From contig JXTC01000492.1 of assembly GCA_002914845.1 (NCBI GenBank), forward strand, positions 86,772 through 150,771: DNA of 64,000 bases, given 5' to 3'. Both the position numbers and the translations under genes were made by a program. Source of the stretch: Trema orientale. Lineage: Eukaryota > Streptophyta > Magnoliopsida > Rosales > Cannabaceae. Of this stretch, positions 12,502-24,452 are shown piece after piece; the stretch's first letter is position 1; each line of letters begins with the position of its first letter. The notes under the pieces were generated by a model that saw only the letters and a program-made list of their open reading frames with translations, had not been told where the DNA came from and made no database searches.

Positions 12502-14480
12502 TACATTACCCAACTCATTCTGTAGTTATGTGTTACAAACTGCCATATACATTCTGAATGTAGTACCTTCTAATTCAGTACCAAAGACAGCTCTAAAGTT
12601 ATAGAATGGTCATAAACCTAGTTTGCGATACACATGTGTATTGTGGTGTCTAGCACACGTGCCGAAAGAGAAAACTGGGAAACTAGAACCTCATACAGAA
12701 GTATACATATTTGTAGGTTATCCTAAGGGAATGAGGGGAGGTCTATTTTATAGTCCCTGAGATAAGAATATATTTGTATTGACAAATGCTACTTTTCTTG
12801 AAACTAACTATATGACAGATTATAAACCTCATAGCAAAGTAGTCATAGAAAAGTTACTTTCTGATGAGATCAGACTACAACCGACAATTGTTAATGAACA
12901 AGAAAAGGAAACCACCACTCTAAATTAGGACACTTTGCCACCTTATCATAGTGGAAGGGTGATAAGATCACCAGCTCACTACAGAGAAATTAGAGAAGCT
13001 CAAATAGTTATTTTAATGCGGGCAAAGATGATCCATTGACGTATAAGATAGCAATGGCTGATCCTAATAAAGAGAAATGGCAAGAAACTATGAACCTTGT
13101 GATAGAATCAATGTGTTCTAACTCAATCTAGGAATTTGTAGACCTTCTTGATGAGGTAAGACTCATTGGTTGTAAGTGGATCTACCAAAGAAAAGAAGAG
13201 GAGATGGAAAAGTGAAGACTTTCAAAGCAAGGCTAATAGCAAAGAGATACACCTAAAAGAAAAGAGTCAACTATGAAAGTATTTTTTTGCCAGTAGCCAT
13301 TATAAAGTCCATTCACATTCTTTTATCCATAGCTGCCTATTTCGATTATGAAATATGACAAATGGGCATCAAAATAGCTTTTCTTAATGGCTATCTTGAC
13401 GAAACTATTTATATGATTCAACTAGAAGGTTTCATTGCCAAGGGTCAGGACCAAAAGGTTTACGAGCTGCAAAGATCCATTTATGGACTTAAGCAAGCTT
13501 CAAGATCTTAGAACATAAGGTTCGATGAAGCTATAAAATCTTATGGCTTTGATCAGAATCTTGATGAGCCTTGTGTTTACAAGTACATCAAAGATCAAAG
13601 AGTGATTTTCTTAGTTCTTTATGTGGATGACATTCTCCTAATTGGAAATAATGTGGAATTATTATCAAACGTTAAGAAATGTCTAGCTAACAAATTCTAA
13701 ATGAAAGATTTGGGAGAGGCAAGTTATGTTCTTAAGATCTAACTTATATGTGGTCGCCAGAACAAACTGTTAGCTCTTTCTCAAGTACCGTATATTGACA
13801 AAGTGCTTGTCAGATTCTCGATGCGAAACTCCAAGAGAGGATAATTGCCTTCTCAACACGAAGATCATCTTTCTAAGGAGTAGTGTCCTAAGACACCTCA
13901 AGAGGAAGAAGACGTAGGACGAATTCCTTATGCATCAGTAGTTGAAAGCCTTATATATGTAATGATATGTACTAAGCTGACAGCTACTATTTCGCAGGAA
14001 TAGTCAGCCGATTTCAATCAAAACCAGGATTAGATCACTGGATAGCAGTGAAACACATTCTCAAGTATCTTCAAAGAACGAGAAATTATATGCTAATATA
14101 CTCTGGTAAAGATTTGATTCCTATTAGATATATTGTTTCTAATTTTCAATCTGATATAGATAGTAGAAAATCTATATCTGGGTCAATTGTTTACTCTTGA
14201 TGGTGGAGCCCTAGTTTAGAGAAATATAAAACAAGATTGTATTATTGATTCAACTATGGAAGCTAAACATGTAGCTACTTCAAATGTAGCGAAAGTAGCA
14301 GTTTGGCTCCGTAAGTTCTTGAGCAATTTGGAAGTAGTTTCAAATATAGATAAACCACTCATATTGTTCTATGATAACCGTGGTCCAGTGGCAGATTCAA
14401 AAGAGCCAAGAAGCCACAAGAGATCTAAGCATATACATCGCAATTATCACATAATTAAAGACTTCGTTCACCAAATATGA
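12502..14480 (+). pseudogene. Copia integrase end, reverse transcriptase and RNase H
   Basis: After the solo LTR, integrase resumes (YVLQTAIYILNVVPS, then HVPKEKTGKLEP and VYIFVGYPKGMRGG). Reverse transcriptase follows, with IAFLNGYLDETIYM near 13370, ELQRSIYGLKQASRS near 13465 and the catalytic LYVDDILLIGN at about 13615-13650. RNase H ends it, with TMEAKHVATS near 14250 and KHIHRNYHIIKDFV near 14440. The protein would copy element RNA into DNA. In-frame stops (for example after ASRS, near 13511) and frame changes make it non-functional. The last open segment ends at 14480. Confidence 0.8.
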
Positions 14481-14594
14481 AGATAGTATCAAAAAACAAT
14501 CTTACTGACTCGTTTACCAAAACGTAACCTGCCAATATTTTTTATAGCCACATAAAAAGGAAGGGATTAAAGGACATGTCTCATTTGCTTTAGG

Positions 14595-14607
14595 GCAAGT
14601 GGGAGAT
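14595..14607 (+). other. Polypurine tract of the copia element
   Basis: GCAAGTGGGAGAT lies immediately upstream of the 3' LTR start TGTTATTC at 14608, the usual place for second-strand priming. Confidence 0.65.
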
Positions 14608-15605
14608 TGTTATTCTTTTAGCCCTAAGAGTAAGATGTAAACAATGATTTGCTATTTATAAATGAAGTTGATTTTTTTTTATATGCTTGCATATATTATT
14701 TATGATAATATATAAATTTCATGAAAATTCTTTGATTATAAATGTGCTTAAACTTAATATGTATATAAGTTATACATACAAGATAATTAAGTTTAAGAAA
14801 TATAATCAAAAGTAGTTCGTAATTAATTATTAAAGTTGGGATCTTTAATTATTAAAAATTACTACTATGGTCTATTATCATTGAGAATAGGAAAATCTTA
14901 TCCGGGCTGTTTATCTGGTGAAATTAAATGGATGTACTTTGTATAATAAAATTATATAAGACTGGAATAAATATATTTAAATATCTGATAATATCTGTTG
15001 CAGAACAAAATATTTAAATTATTAACCGATGATCATATATTAATCCTTAGTAATTAATAGACTCCTATTTATGTTTTTGTGTCTCTTGATGTATTCAGTA
15101 ATATCTGTATTTATACCCGATCAAATCCTTTTATGTTCGAGACATAATAGTATAGATAGCTGGGGATATTAATTTATAATATGGGATCCATTCCTTCCTA
15201 ATAGAAGATAGAAAAATAATTTTCTATATTACAAGTATTAACATAAAAAAATGTGATTATTTTGTTGTTGTTTTCTATTTCAGAAATTATGATTTACCAA
15301 AAAAATTAATTCTCTTATTTTATAATCCGAATACTTGAATTTTTGGATGAAATAAATTAGAAAATATTTGATATTTTCTAAGCTTTGCATGTAAAAAAGT
15401 TGTGAAGAAAAAAATTAAGGAATTGTTTATTCCTTTAACGTATAAGCCTCCATCTTTTAATGGTTAATTTGTTTTCTAAATTAAAAAGAATATATGGAAA
15501 TAATTAATTAATTAAATGGATAATTCAAAGAGGAAAGGAAATGTATTTTACTTTAATGGGAAACTATTCTATACGTTAAAAATATTTTAGCATATATGGG
15601 TAAAC
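14608..15605 (+). repeat. Copia 3' LTR, first segment
   Basis: It starts TGTTATTC after the polypurine tract. From 15240 to 15605 it is the reverse complement of 8460-8085 on the other side of the nest. It is cut at 15606 by the nested Athila-like element and continues at 22406-22852. Confidence 0.7.
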
Positions 15606-16770
15606 TGTTGTGGGATTGTTAAACACCACAAGATTGCAAATGTACTATGCCGGATACAAGTAATAAAATGATGAGATGAATATCATCTTACAAAGATTGC
15701 TACTACTTCAATACTGATTACTAAACTTATAATGACTTTAAAATTATCCAAACAAGCAAAATAATTAAGACAATGAGGTTAATTAAGAAGTTAAAATGAC
15801 AACTAGGAAAGCAAGCAAAAATAGATGCAACTTCAATGGTAAACCGATCCTAGAATTGCTAGCTACCCAATCCATCTTATTATGCCATTTAGCTCTCTTT
15901 CCCTCTAACTAATTTAACTAAATTGTTGTTAACCGGATGTGCTAATATATATACAAGCTTCTTCCATCGTCAAGCTTGTATTATAAGGTTGGTTTACATA
16001 GCAATTCTAGCCAAGAGAGATTTAGCTCAAGATAGAAGCAAAAGAAAAAATCAAATCTATATATAAATCCATTAAAAATTTGAAAAAAAAAATCAAGAAA
16101 GGAGAAGAGTTTGAGAATGAAACTAGTTGTACATTGATGCTCTTCCAAAATTGAGAGTTAAAATTTTTCAATAGTTATAATATTTTTTTGGTATTTTCTC
16201 TCCAAGGGATTCTCTTTGAAGTTCTTACTCTAAAAGGAAAAGATAAGCTAAGTTATCTGTTTGGGAATATGTGCCTCTACCTCCAAAAGATAGAGTTTTT
16301 TATTAAAGAGGTTCTTCAAACTTAAAGATGGGTCTAATCTTGGCTATTGGTTCGTCAAAAGTTGATCTAGGCCGTCCATTTTAAACTTTGGACACGGAGG
16401 GAACGCTGTAGAGCAGAAAGGGGCACTGTGGCGCCCAAAAACATTTAAGGCAGCTCGATCTGGCATCATGGCATTGCTGGGAAGGCACTACGGTGCCATG
16501 GCCTGGATTTACCGGTGCTGTGGAGTGCTATCTCTCTTGAGGTGCTTTTTTTGTGGTATTGGGGCACTATTTCCCTGTCCAAATACTCCTACTTTTGCTC
16601 CTTCTTGACCTCTTTTGGCATTAACTCCCTTTGTTTCATTCTCCTACATACAAAAATAAACAAAACATTGAAATAGCACAAAACATATAAGAAACAACTT
16701 TATTTTCAAAGAAACTTAGCAAAATCAAGCTAGTAACGCATAGAATAACTCCATTTTCATGGAGTTATCA
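15606..16770 (-). repeat. 3' LTR of the Athila-like element
   Basis: In + sense it runs from TGTTGTGGGATTG to GGAGTTATCA. It shares GGATACAAGTAATAAAATGA, CCTAGAATTGCTAGCTACCC and TCTCCTAC(A/G)-type landmarks with 21003-22405 and with the solo LTR at 4323. It is shorter than its partner because of an internal deletion near 15975, where the duplicated text jumps. Confidence 0.8.
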
Positions 16771-16785
16771 CCCCTTCCCCCTTAA
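16771..16785 (-). other. Polypurine tract of the Athila-like element
   Basis: Minus-strand AAGGGGGAAGGGG sits directly before the 3' LTR, as required for plus-strand priming. Confidence 0.75.
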
Positions 16786-18445
16786 ACTTAAGATTCCTCA
16801 AGCAAAAAAAAATGCTAAAACACAATGAAAACAAACATAACGTAATTTGCACTCAAATAGTGATTTCCGAAGGATTTCCTCAAAGATTGTATAAAGAACA
16901 TAAGTCATGGTTAAACGTAAACATTGGTAATGTATTGAGAATAATTCAAGAGCATGTCCCATTTCATATTGAATTTTTCTATGTGTGTGTGTGTGTGTGT
17001 GAAAATACCTTTTCACCTATTATTGTGTGAAATTTGGATAAAATTATATAAACATAAATTAAGCATAGAATCTCTAAAATATAAATCAAGTGCTATAGGT
17101 CTGCTTTTTAAATCCATCTCTACTAATATAGATAAACGTAATACCAAGGATCAAAAAGTCTTTATCAAGCTTGTAATGTAGACTTAGGTAAAGGTAGGAC
17201 ACTTTAGATAAGAGTAAACTCGATTTATCCTTAAGCACACTAAACTAGAAACTCTTTTGAGGTACACTTTTATACTCAAATCACAGCAACTTTCTTGTTT
17301 CAGGCAACACACCACTTTTCTATTAAGTTTCTTTCTTTGATCTTCTTTAATCAAACATATCAACCAACATTTATTTTCTTTTTTTTTTTGTTGAGATATA
17401 CCCTCAAACTTATTTCTTTCTTTCATGAATAAGGATGCAATCATCATTTCTTTTTCTTTTTTTTTAATGAATAATTTTTTTTAAGATGACAAAATACATA
17501 AATATAAAAGCTTTCAAAAAAAATTAAAACAACAAAACGTCTTAACTCTACCCGTTAGCCCAAAATGTAGCGTAGCTCAAAAGATCATATTAACACAATC
17601 AACATACTTAAGGGTTGAAGGATTAAGGATATTATTTAGGCTAAGCTAATGTATATAGTTGACAAAGACAAGGACTATAAGGCTCAATGTGGGTGTATTA
17701 TGGCCAAGATATACTAGAAAAGGTGCAACCGGTCTAAAGAATACCTAAATCCTCTCCTCAGTGATATGAAATCTAGGATTTTGCCTCAATAAATTATCAA
17801 GCAAATTCTAGCACTTGTGAGATTATCAAAATAACATATTCACACAAGCATTCTCTAGATTTACATAATTCTAAGTTTAAGGCATTGTGCTAAATTATGA
17901 AATTTTTACAACTAAAATAGGACTAACACAAGAATTATTCACAAGACAATATTTTTCCACAACTTATGACAAATTCAATCAAAGTTATCTTCATTAGACC
18001 ATAGGACATCACCAAGGAAGCACAAAACACCTCAAACATAAACAAGCACACAAGAACATAAGCAAGCAAATAATTAAGAAAATAAACAAACTTCAAAACA
18101 AACAAACATGCAAAACACACAAACAAACGATAATAAAGCAATCCAACAAAGTTTAACTCTCCCCCAAACTTATCATGCTAAATATATAAAAATTAAAGAA
18201 CAAGAGAAAATTTAGAAATTCTATTCTCGATGGCATAAACCATGAAGCTTGTAGTCTCAGAGTTGCTCAAAACACGAAAAAGAAAATAAGCATTTGGGTT
18301 GCCTCCCAAGAAGTGTTTGTTTAACATCGTTAGTTGATGTCTTACTTATTCACTATGGGGTGGGTGGCGTGATAGTGGAAATTCCCACCCTTTTGGCCTT
18401 GAGCTTATGCAAAAAGAGATTCAAGCATGAGTTTCCAAGTTTGAC
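16786..18445. other. Internal 3' region of the Athila-like element, non-coding
   Basis: No domain is recognised here on either strand. It contains a TG microsatellite (about 16981-17001), poly-T runs near 17380 and 17455, and AT-rich DNA. In complete Athila elements, pol and often an env-like frame would lie between protease and the 3' LTR. Confidence 0.5.
16981..17001. repeat. TG microsatellite
   Basis: About ten TG units within the Athila-like internal region. Confidence 0.85.
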
Positions 18446-18943
18446 TTATGGACTGGGCTCAAAGTTAGGCTCCAAAGTCTTCTTCATCTTAACACACCAC
18501 TTCTTGGTCTTCTCTTTGTATGGCTTATGGTGACTCAAAAAAGAGAGTGAGACCTCCAAAAATTTAACCAGAGGTTTAGAGTTAGCAAAGTGTGGAGGAG
18601 CCTCCAATAAATTGACATCAACTTTAACATTTTTTGTCTCTATATCAAAGGAGTGAACAAAAGAGGTTTCATAAGTGTTGGTTGGAAAATCTCCCAATGA
18701 CTTGTTTCTAATGCTTTCTTTAACCACATCAACTCTAAAACAATCATTGGTGTCACTAGCAAGGTCCATAGCTTTAAACACATTGAAAGTTACCTCTTGG
18801 TCTTTTACTCTCATAGTAAGCTCTTTTTTATGCACGTCAATAATGGTCCTTCCAATTGCTAAAAATGGTCTTCGAAGGATAATTAGATGATTCTCATCTT
18901 CTTCCATGTCTAAAACAATCAACTTATCAACCTTATCAAGCAC
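18446..18943 (-). pseudogene. Athila-type gag-pol polyprotein, region after protease
   Basis: This 166-residue open segment contains VDKLIVLDMEEDENHLIIL and RRPFLAIGRTIIDVHKKELT, then VTFNVFKAMD. These are the hallmark strings after the retropepsin domain in Athila polyproteins; the flap/second-loop region is followed by the G-R-P-F-L-type motif (here RRPFLA). Past residue ~100 similarity fades. It continues the frame of the segment at 19046-19270 with breaks between. No reverse transcriptase follows. Confidence 0.7.
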
Positions 18944-19045
18944 ATTTTTTATGATACCCCTTGGATGTTTGATGGACCTATCTATGAATCAGAGCACCGC
19001 TATAGTTGGTCTTGCCTCTCCCAAACCAAGTTTTTGAAAAATAGA

Positions 19046-19270
19046 CTACGATATCAAATTAACATTAGCATAAAAATCACATAGAGTTTTGCCAAAGAAA
19101 TAGTTGCCAGTGGTGCATAGGATGTTGAAACTTCGTGGATCCTTAAGCTTAGGAGGTAGTTTCTTTTGAAGAACGAAACTACACTCTTTTGTTAGAGCAA
19201 CGGTTTCAAAATCACCCAATTTTCTCTTCTTAACTAAGATATCCTTCATGAACTTGACATAGTTTGGCAT
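19046..19270 (-). pseudogene. Athila-type protease region
   Basis: The 74-residue segment starts MPNYVKFMKDILVKKRKLG and continues ECSFVLQKKLPPKLKDPRSF, then NILCTTGNYFFGKTLCDFYANVN. In Athila polyproteins the retropepsin Asp lies in a CDLGAS(I/V)N string. Here Asp is kept but Leu-Gly-Ala is changed to Phe-Tyr-Ala, so the DxG active site is destroyed. It would mature gag-pol. Confidence 0.75.
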
Positions 19271-19723
19271 TTACTCCAACACATCCGGAAAGGAGATATT
19301 AATATGAAATTTTTTGAACACATCAAGAAACTTGGAGAATTGCTTATCAAGCTTTTGTGGGCGAAAACAATGAGAAAATGGTAGAGGTGGGTTGTAAGGA
19401 GTGGCCTTACTTGGACAAAGCTTAGATAGAAGCTCTTCTCGCATTTTCTAATTATAGGTCATCCCATTCTCTTTACTTGTTTCTCAACCACATCTTCCTC
19501 CTCAATTGGTGGATTTCTCAACATCTAATTCTTTTCTGCTCCTAAAAGTAATAGCATTGCATTACTCCTTGCCATATCTTCTTAGATTTGGTTCCATGTT
19601 ACAGGTAAGGTGCCTTGAGGGCGATTGTTAATGGAATTTTCAAGTTACCCCACTGGTGCTTCAAGATTTTAAATGGAGGCCGCTTAATTTTGGAAGAGAG
19701 CTTCAGTCTTACTCATGAATTGA

Positions 19724-20137
19724 TCATTCTTGTTCACATATTGAGCCAACAAGTCTTTCAAAGATTATTTCTTCTTTTGGATTGGCAGTTGAGATAAGGA
19801 AACTCGATGGATAGATTAGCCTATTATTTGATGAAGATGAAGGCCTTTGGTTAATGCCCCATGAGAAGTTCGGAAGATTCTTCCAATCCAGATTATAGAA
19901 GTTTGAGTGTGGATTATTCTGTTGCCTATTGTAGTTGGCAATAAATTGGACCGACTCAAAGTTACTTGGACATCCTTCCTTAATATGATTTCCACCGCTA
20001 AGCTCACACACAACAAGTGGGCTTTGAATAGCATGCATTCCCAAAGTATCAAACCATTTGTTGAATGCAGCCAATTGTGCAAAAATGGCAGTAGTGGCAT
20101 CAACATCCTGTACACCACCGGTCTTCTTAGGCACCAT
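19724..20137 (-). pseudogene. Athila-type gag C-terminal part with CCHC-like motif
   Basis: This 137-residue open segment contains VQDVDATTAIFAQLAAFNKW, CELSGGNHIKEGCPS and PHSNFYNLDWKNLPNFSWG. The knuckle CELxGGNHxxExC has Ser replacing the second Cys. The PNFSWG block with following SSSSNN is typical of Athila gag. It lies downstream of the two gag N-terminal segments on the same strand. Confidence 0.8.
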
Positions 20138-20152
20138 TCTCTCTGATGGCTA

Positions 20153-20392
20153 TTAATAGTTGTTGGAGATCATTTTTTCAAGCAAGTCATATACCTCATC
20201 AATAGATTTCCTCATAATAACTTTACCTGCAGCATCATCTACCCAAACCATTGTAGAAATTTTGCACTTGAAGCCACTTCGGAATTCCATGGTGAGGGCA
20301 TTTTCAAAGTAAGTCTTTATAGCTCTCCTAAGCCTCATAAAATGACTTAGAATCATATTGCAGAAATAAGTAATGTCATTCCTCATTTTCAC
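20153..20392 (-). pseudogene. Athila-type gag, middle segment
   Basis: The 79-residue open segment includes MKMRNDITYFC and SIDEVYDLLEKMISNNY. In another frame of the same stretch ESFYEA and KCPHHGIPKW are visible, so a frameshift lies inside. This corresponds to the retrotransposon gag (Pfam Retrotrans_gag) region. Confidence 0.7.
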
Positions 20393-20498
20393 CGTCTTCG
20401 TCGGTGAGAAGAATTTGGTAAGAAACTTTTGGGCAAGATCTTCCTACGTTTATGATGGAGCCCGATAGTAGAGAGCACAACTAACTCTTTGCCTTATC

Positions 20499-20927
20499 CT
20501 AGAATGAGAAAGGAAAGATCCTAAGACAGATAGCATCATTACTAACTCTATTGTATTTGAAAGTATCACAAATCTCCAAGAAGTTTGCAATGTGGGAGTT
20601 AGGATCATCGTAGGATAAACCTCCAAATTGAATCGAGGTTTGGATCATTTGGATAATTGCAAGCTTAATTTCGAAGTTGTTAGCTTGCACGGTCAGCCTT
20701 CGAATACTAGAGTAGACAACATCCACTAGTGATACGGCATAATCTGTTAATACCCTTGGTTCACCCTTATTTAGTTTCTCTCCATTGTTTTGCCCTTGTT
20801 CAGCCATGTTGGCATAACTACATGTAGCTTGAACCCTGTCTTTACAAAGTTTTCCTAGAGTTCTTTCGATCTCCAGATCAAGAGGAATAATTTCCAAACT
20901 TTTTGATCTTCTTATACAAGAGTACAA
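20499..20927 (-). pseudogene. Athila-type gag, N-terminal segment
   Basis: The 142-residue open segment opens MYSCIRRSKSLEIIPLDLE and IERTLGKL. It continues with a glutamine/asparagine-rich linker and NNFEIKLAIIQMIQ, FGGLSYDDPNSHIANFLEIC and VSNDAICLRIFPFS, the usual start of Athila gag (PxxHLxxFLxxC type). The true stop is a substitution just before the expected LSDKAKAW-type block, after which the sequence continues in frame at about 20490. The start Met is the first in frame after the leader next to the right LTR. Confidence 0.8.
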
Positions 20928-21002
20928 GAGTACCTAAAATCAAAAACAAAATGTTTGAACTAAAATTAGAATCACCTAGTATTAGTATTAGCAAAGATAT
21001 AG

Positions 21003-22405
21003 TGCAACATTCCCTGGTAAAACCCATGAGATTGCAAGTGCACAATACCGGATACAAGTAATAAAATGATGAGATGAGTATCGTCCCATAGAGAATGCTA
21101 CTACTTTTATGCTAATTACTAAAACTTTAATGACTCTCAAATTATCCAAACACGCAAAATAATTAAGACGATTAGATGAATTAAGTTAAAATGACAACGA
21201 GAAAAGTAAGCAAAAATATATACAAATTCAATAGTAAACTAATCCTAGAATTGCTAGCTACCCAACCCCTCCGAATGTGCCATTTACCTTTCTTTCTCTC
21301 TAATTAATTTAACAAAATTGTTGTTAACCGAATATGATAATGTAGTTGCAAGCTTCTTCTGTTATCATGTAAGTATCTCCACTCAACCCAACCCACTATA
21401 TTTTTATGAGGATCAAAATTGAATGAAATCATTAAGCGCAAACATCCTAAGTGGTTACACACACTAATTAGGTATATTCCTATCCTGATTGAAAATATGT
21501 CTATCTATCTAAAGTCTAAATATATATCATGTATTTCAAAAAATCACACGCTATTGGCCAAGTAACTAGTAGCATTAAGCACAAGATAGAGAAATCAAAT
21601 AATTTAGACAATCAGACGTTGAAAGGAGAGATAAACAAACACAATACTATAAAGTTGGTTCACATAGTAATTTTAGACAAGAGAGATTTAGTTCATGATA
21701 GAAATAAAAAAATAATCAAATCCATATATAAATCCATTGAACAATTAAAAAGAAACAATTGAGAAAGAAGAAGAGCCTGAGAATGAAACTAGCTATAGAT
21801 TGATGCTCCTCCAAAATTGAGAGTTAAAATCCTTCAATAGTTGATGCAATAAGCTCCAATAAATTGCTTTTCATTTTCTTTCTTAAAACTAGAAACTAAA
21901 ATAAACATTACACTATTTTTTCTCTCCAACAAATTCTACATAAAGTTCTTACTCTAAATGGAAAAGATGAGCTAAGCTATCTATTTGAGTATGTGTGCCT
22001 CCACCTTCAAAGAATAGGTTTTTTATCCAAGAGGCTTTTACGCACTTAAAAAAGGTTTAATCTTAGTCATTAGTTCGTTAAAAGTTGATCTAGGCCATCC
22101 ATTTTAAGCATTGGATGCAGAGGGGGGCACTGCAGTGCGGATAGGGGCGTTGTTGTGCCCCAAAAACATTTGGAGCAACTCGATTTGGCACCTGGTACCG
22201 CTAGGATGGGGCTGCAGTGCCACGACCTAGATTTGCTGGCATTGCGGCTCAGTGCCAGCTCTCTAGAAATGAGCCTTTTTGTGGCATTATGGTGCCATTT
22301 TCCTATCCAAATGCTCCCATTTTGCTCCTTCTTAACCTCTTTGGGCATCAACTCACCTTGTTTCATTCTCCTATGCACAAAAATAAACAAAATATCAAAA
22401 TAAGG
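21003..22405 (-). repeat. 5' LTR of the Athila-like element (truncated at its outer end)
   Basis: It starts TGCAACATTCC and follows the left LTR to CAAAATATCAAAATAA at 22405. The left LTR continues there for about 90 bp more, to GGAGTTATCA. The missing end coincides with loss of part of the host copia LTR. Confidence 0.75.
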
Positions 22406-22852
22406 AGGCCGAATATTTTTTTGATGTATGAGGCCGTGATAGGAGTTTGAGAAACTTCTCTCATTTTTTTTTAAGTTTCTAATGTGTAGTTCTTTTCTCT
22501 CTCTTATCTCTATCTTCTTGCTATCTCATATGTTGAGACCTATAGCAAGAATTCTAAAATATACAAAAAATAATAAGATTATGATTATTAAGAATCCGTT
22601 TTCTAATTCATTTGTGTGGAGGCTTGGTGATAAAGACTGTGGTTTCATAGCTATGGTAGAGTACAATCTATTCATTAAAAGGATATTCTCAAAAAGAAAG
22701 GTTAGAGTTTTCTTTCTTTTCTAAATAAATAGTTCATTAATTCTATATATTAAAACAACAAAGCCATAATAATCCTAAATCCTTTTTGTATGTGCAAAAT
22801 TTTGATTGTCACACACACCATCTTCCTCTGTGCCATATGACGGTTCCTACAG
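22406..22852 (+). repeat. Copia 3' LTR, second segment
   Basis: This segment is the reverse complement of about 7330-7770. Shared landmarks are GAATATTTTTTTGATG, GTGTGGAGGCTTGGTGA (one base different in the partner) and ATTAAAACAACAAAGCC. It ends near GGTTCCTACA. Compared with the partner copy, about 290 bp that should join 15605 to 22406 are missing, so a deletion accompanied or followed the nested insertion. Confidence 0.7.
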
Positions 22853-24452
22853 TTGAAAGTTCAACCACAATATATTTTTGATTATTGCCTCTTTTTCACT
22901 CCAATTCCTATTTTTTTCTCATACACCATCGTATAATATGGTTATAAATGTTGACGACATTTATTAGTCAAAATAATTACAAAATAGATAAATATATAAG
23001 AGCAGATAGAAAAATGTTATTTTTTACAGCATATCTAGAAAGTTTAATATGTCCCTAAAAATATTTTGACATATGTTTTTAGTGACTGGATATACGTGTT
23101 TATTGGCTAGATATGTATGTCTAACAGCAAAACATATGTGTCTATTACCTAGACAATATTATCGAGTAACCACTGTATATTCAAAAAAATAGCTCGAAAA
23201 TGGTATCTAGTACGGTAGATAGGGTGTCTAGCATGCAAGATTAGAACATCTAGCATGGTCCACATTATGTCGCGGGCCTACTTCAGTAGTGTTAAGACAC
23301 TGTTCAACGGGGTTATCTAGCATAGTCGAGATATTATTGAGTGACTAGGTTAATAATAGTTGAGACATGGCTTGACAACGGTGTCAATCATAGTTGAAAT
23401 GTACAGCATGTCGATCGCTCGATAAGGTATTTAACAACTCAACACCCTTGTCTAGCTAGATCTAGGCATCTTCTTTGACTCAAATCTTCGTGTTCTGCAA
23501 CTTTGATTGCATTTTAGAGCCTCTTAACCTTAAAAAATATAAAATTCTTATACTTCACTATAGTTTTAATTCCTACTAAAAAATACCTTTGAATCTATCA
23601 ATCAAACAAAATAATTTGTCTTTTTTACTTATATCATTTGAAGCTTAAATGTTACAAATTGAAAGAAACTTGAAGAACAAAGAATAGTAAGGAAGATGAC
23701 CACATCCTTCACCGTTAATGGACGAAAATGAACCAAATCTTTGGATATATTTTTACTTTGACTGAAATGATGAGATGAAGGGGAGAAAAAAAAAAGAGGA
23801 GCATAAGAACATGGAAAGGATGAAAAAATTTGAATCATTAAATTGACCTTGTGAAGGCTCTAAGGGCATACTTTCTTCCCAACAAATTTTTAACATAAAA
23901 GGTGTAGTTTTTTAAAAAACTATCAAAATGGGTCTATTTTCATGAATGATCTTGAAAAGAGTCTATTCTTCTACAGATCTTTTATAAAAATCATAAGACT
24001 AGTTTGAAAATAGAATTATCTGAATACCTAATATAATTCAGAACTACATTCACTAGCTGCACATACTACTACATAGATATAAAATTACTGACAGAAAGTA
24101 CTTTTATACCAAGATTATTAGCGAAGTTAAAATTTTCTTATATCCAAAAAATAATCCTGATTATCTATTTCGACGAAAAAAAAAATATAAATAAAAAAAA
24201 TTCTTTATTATCAAAATGTCCAGCACAATTTTAGTATTAATTGTAATTATAAAGGAAGGAAAAATTATTAAATAAAAAGTTCAACATCTACATACAAAAA
24301 CTTATGTTCAAAGACGAACAACATTCCATTATCTAGTAAAAGCGAAATAATTAGATACTTTTATTGCTTAGAAGCCAAAAATAGGTTTTGCATAATGTTG
24401 GATATACAAAAATGACCATTTGATTCATGGAAACCATAGTCATGATGATGCC
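22853..24452. other. AT-rich intergenic region
   Basis: No coding region recognised. About 23040-23470 is richer in TCTAGCATGG/TCGAGAT-like phrases and resembles the LTR-like text near 3290-3900 (short similar phrases such as TCGAGTAA and TGGCTTGACA), but without clear ends. Confidence 0.4.

Larger units (their letters stand above)
15606..22405 (-). mobile_element. Athila-like gypsy element with gag-protease but no pol
   Basis: The LTR at 15606-16770 pairs with the LTR at 21003-22405 in direct orientation. A polypurine tract lies just inside the left LTR. All recognisable coding sequence (18446-20927) is on the minus strand and is Athila-type gag plus the protease region. No reverse transcriptase, RNase H or integrase is found in the 4.2-kb internal region. 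It is therefore either a non-autonomous derivative or a deletion product. It interrupts the 3' LTR of the + strand copia element. The right LTR lacks its last ~90 bp relative to the left one. Confidence 0.8.
8690..22852 (+). mobile_element. Ty1/copia retrotransposon, decayed, with two nested insertions
   Basis: A + strand copia element. It has a leader (about 8690-9074), gag with zinc knuckle, aspartic protease, integrase, reverse transcriptase and RNase H in the copia order PR-IN-RT-RH. A polypurine tract precedes a 3' LTR that starts TGTTATTC at 14608 and resumes after a nested element at 22406, ending near TTCCTACA at 22852. A solo LTR (10851-12501) sits in integrase, and an Athila-like element (15606-22405) in the 3' LTR. 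Its own 5' LTR is not identifiable, probably lost where the minus-strand copia sequence abuts it. Many stops and frameshifts show it is dead. Confidence 0.75.

Noticed and set aside
22070..22450. Overlapping frames of 77-106 residues
   Set aside because: They lie in the outer part of the Athila-like 5' LTR and the adjoining copia LTR; no domain.
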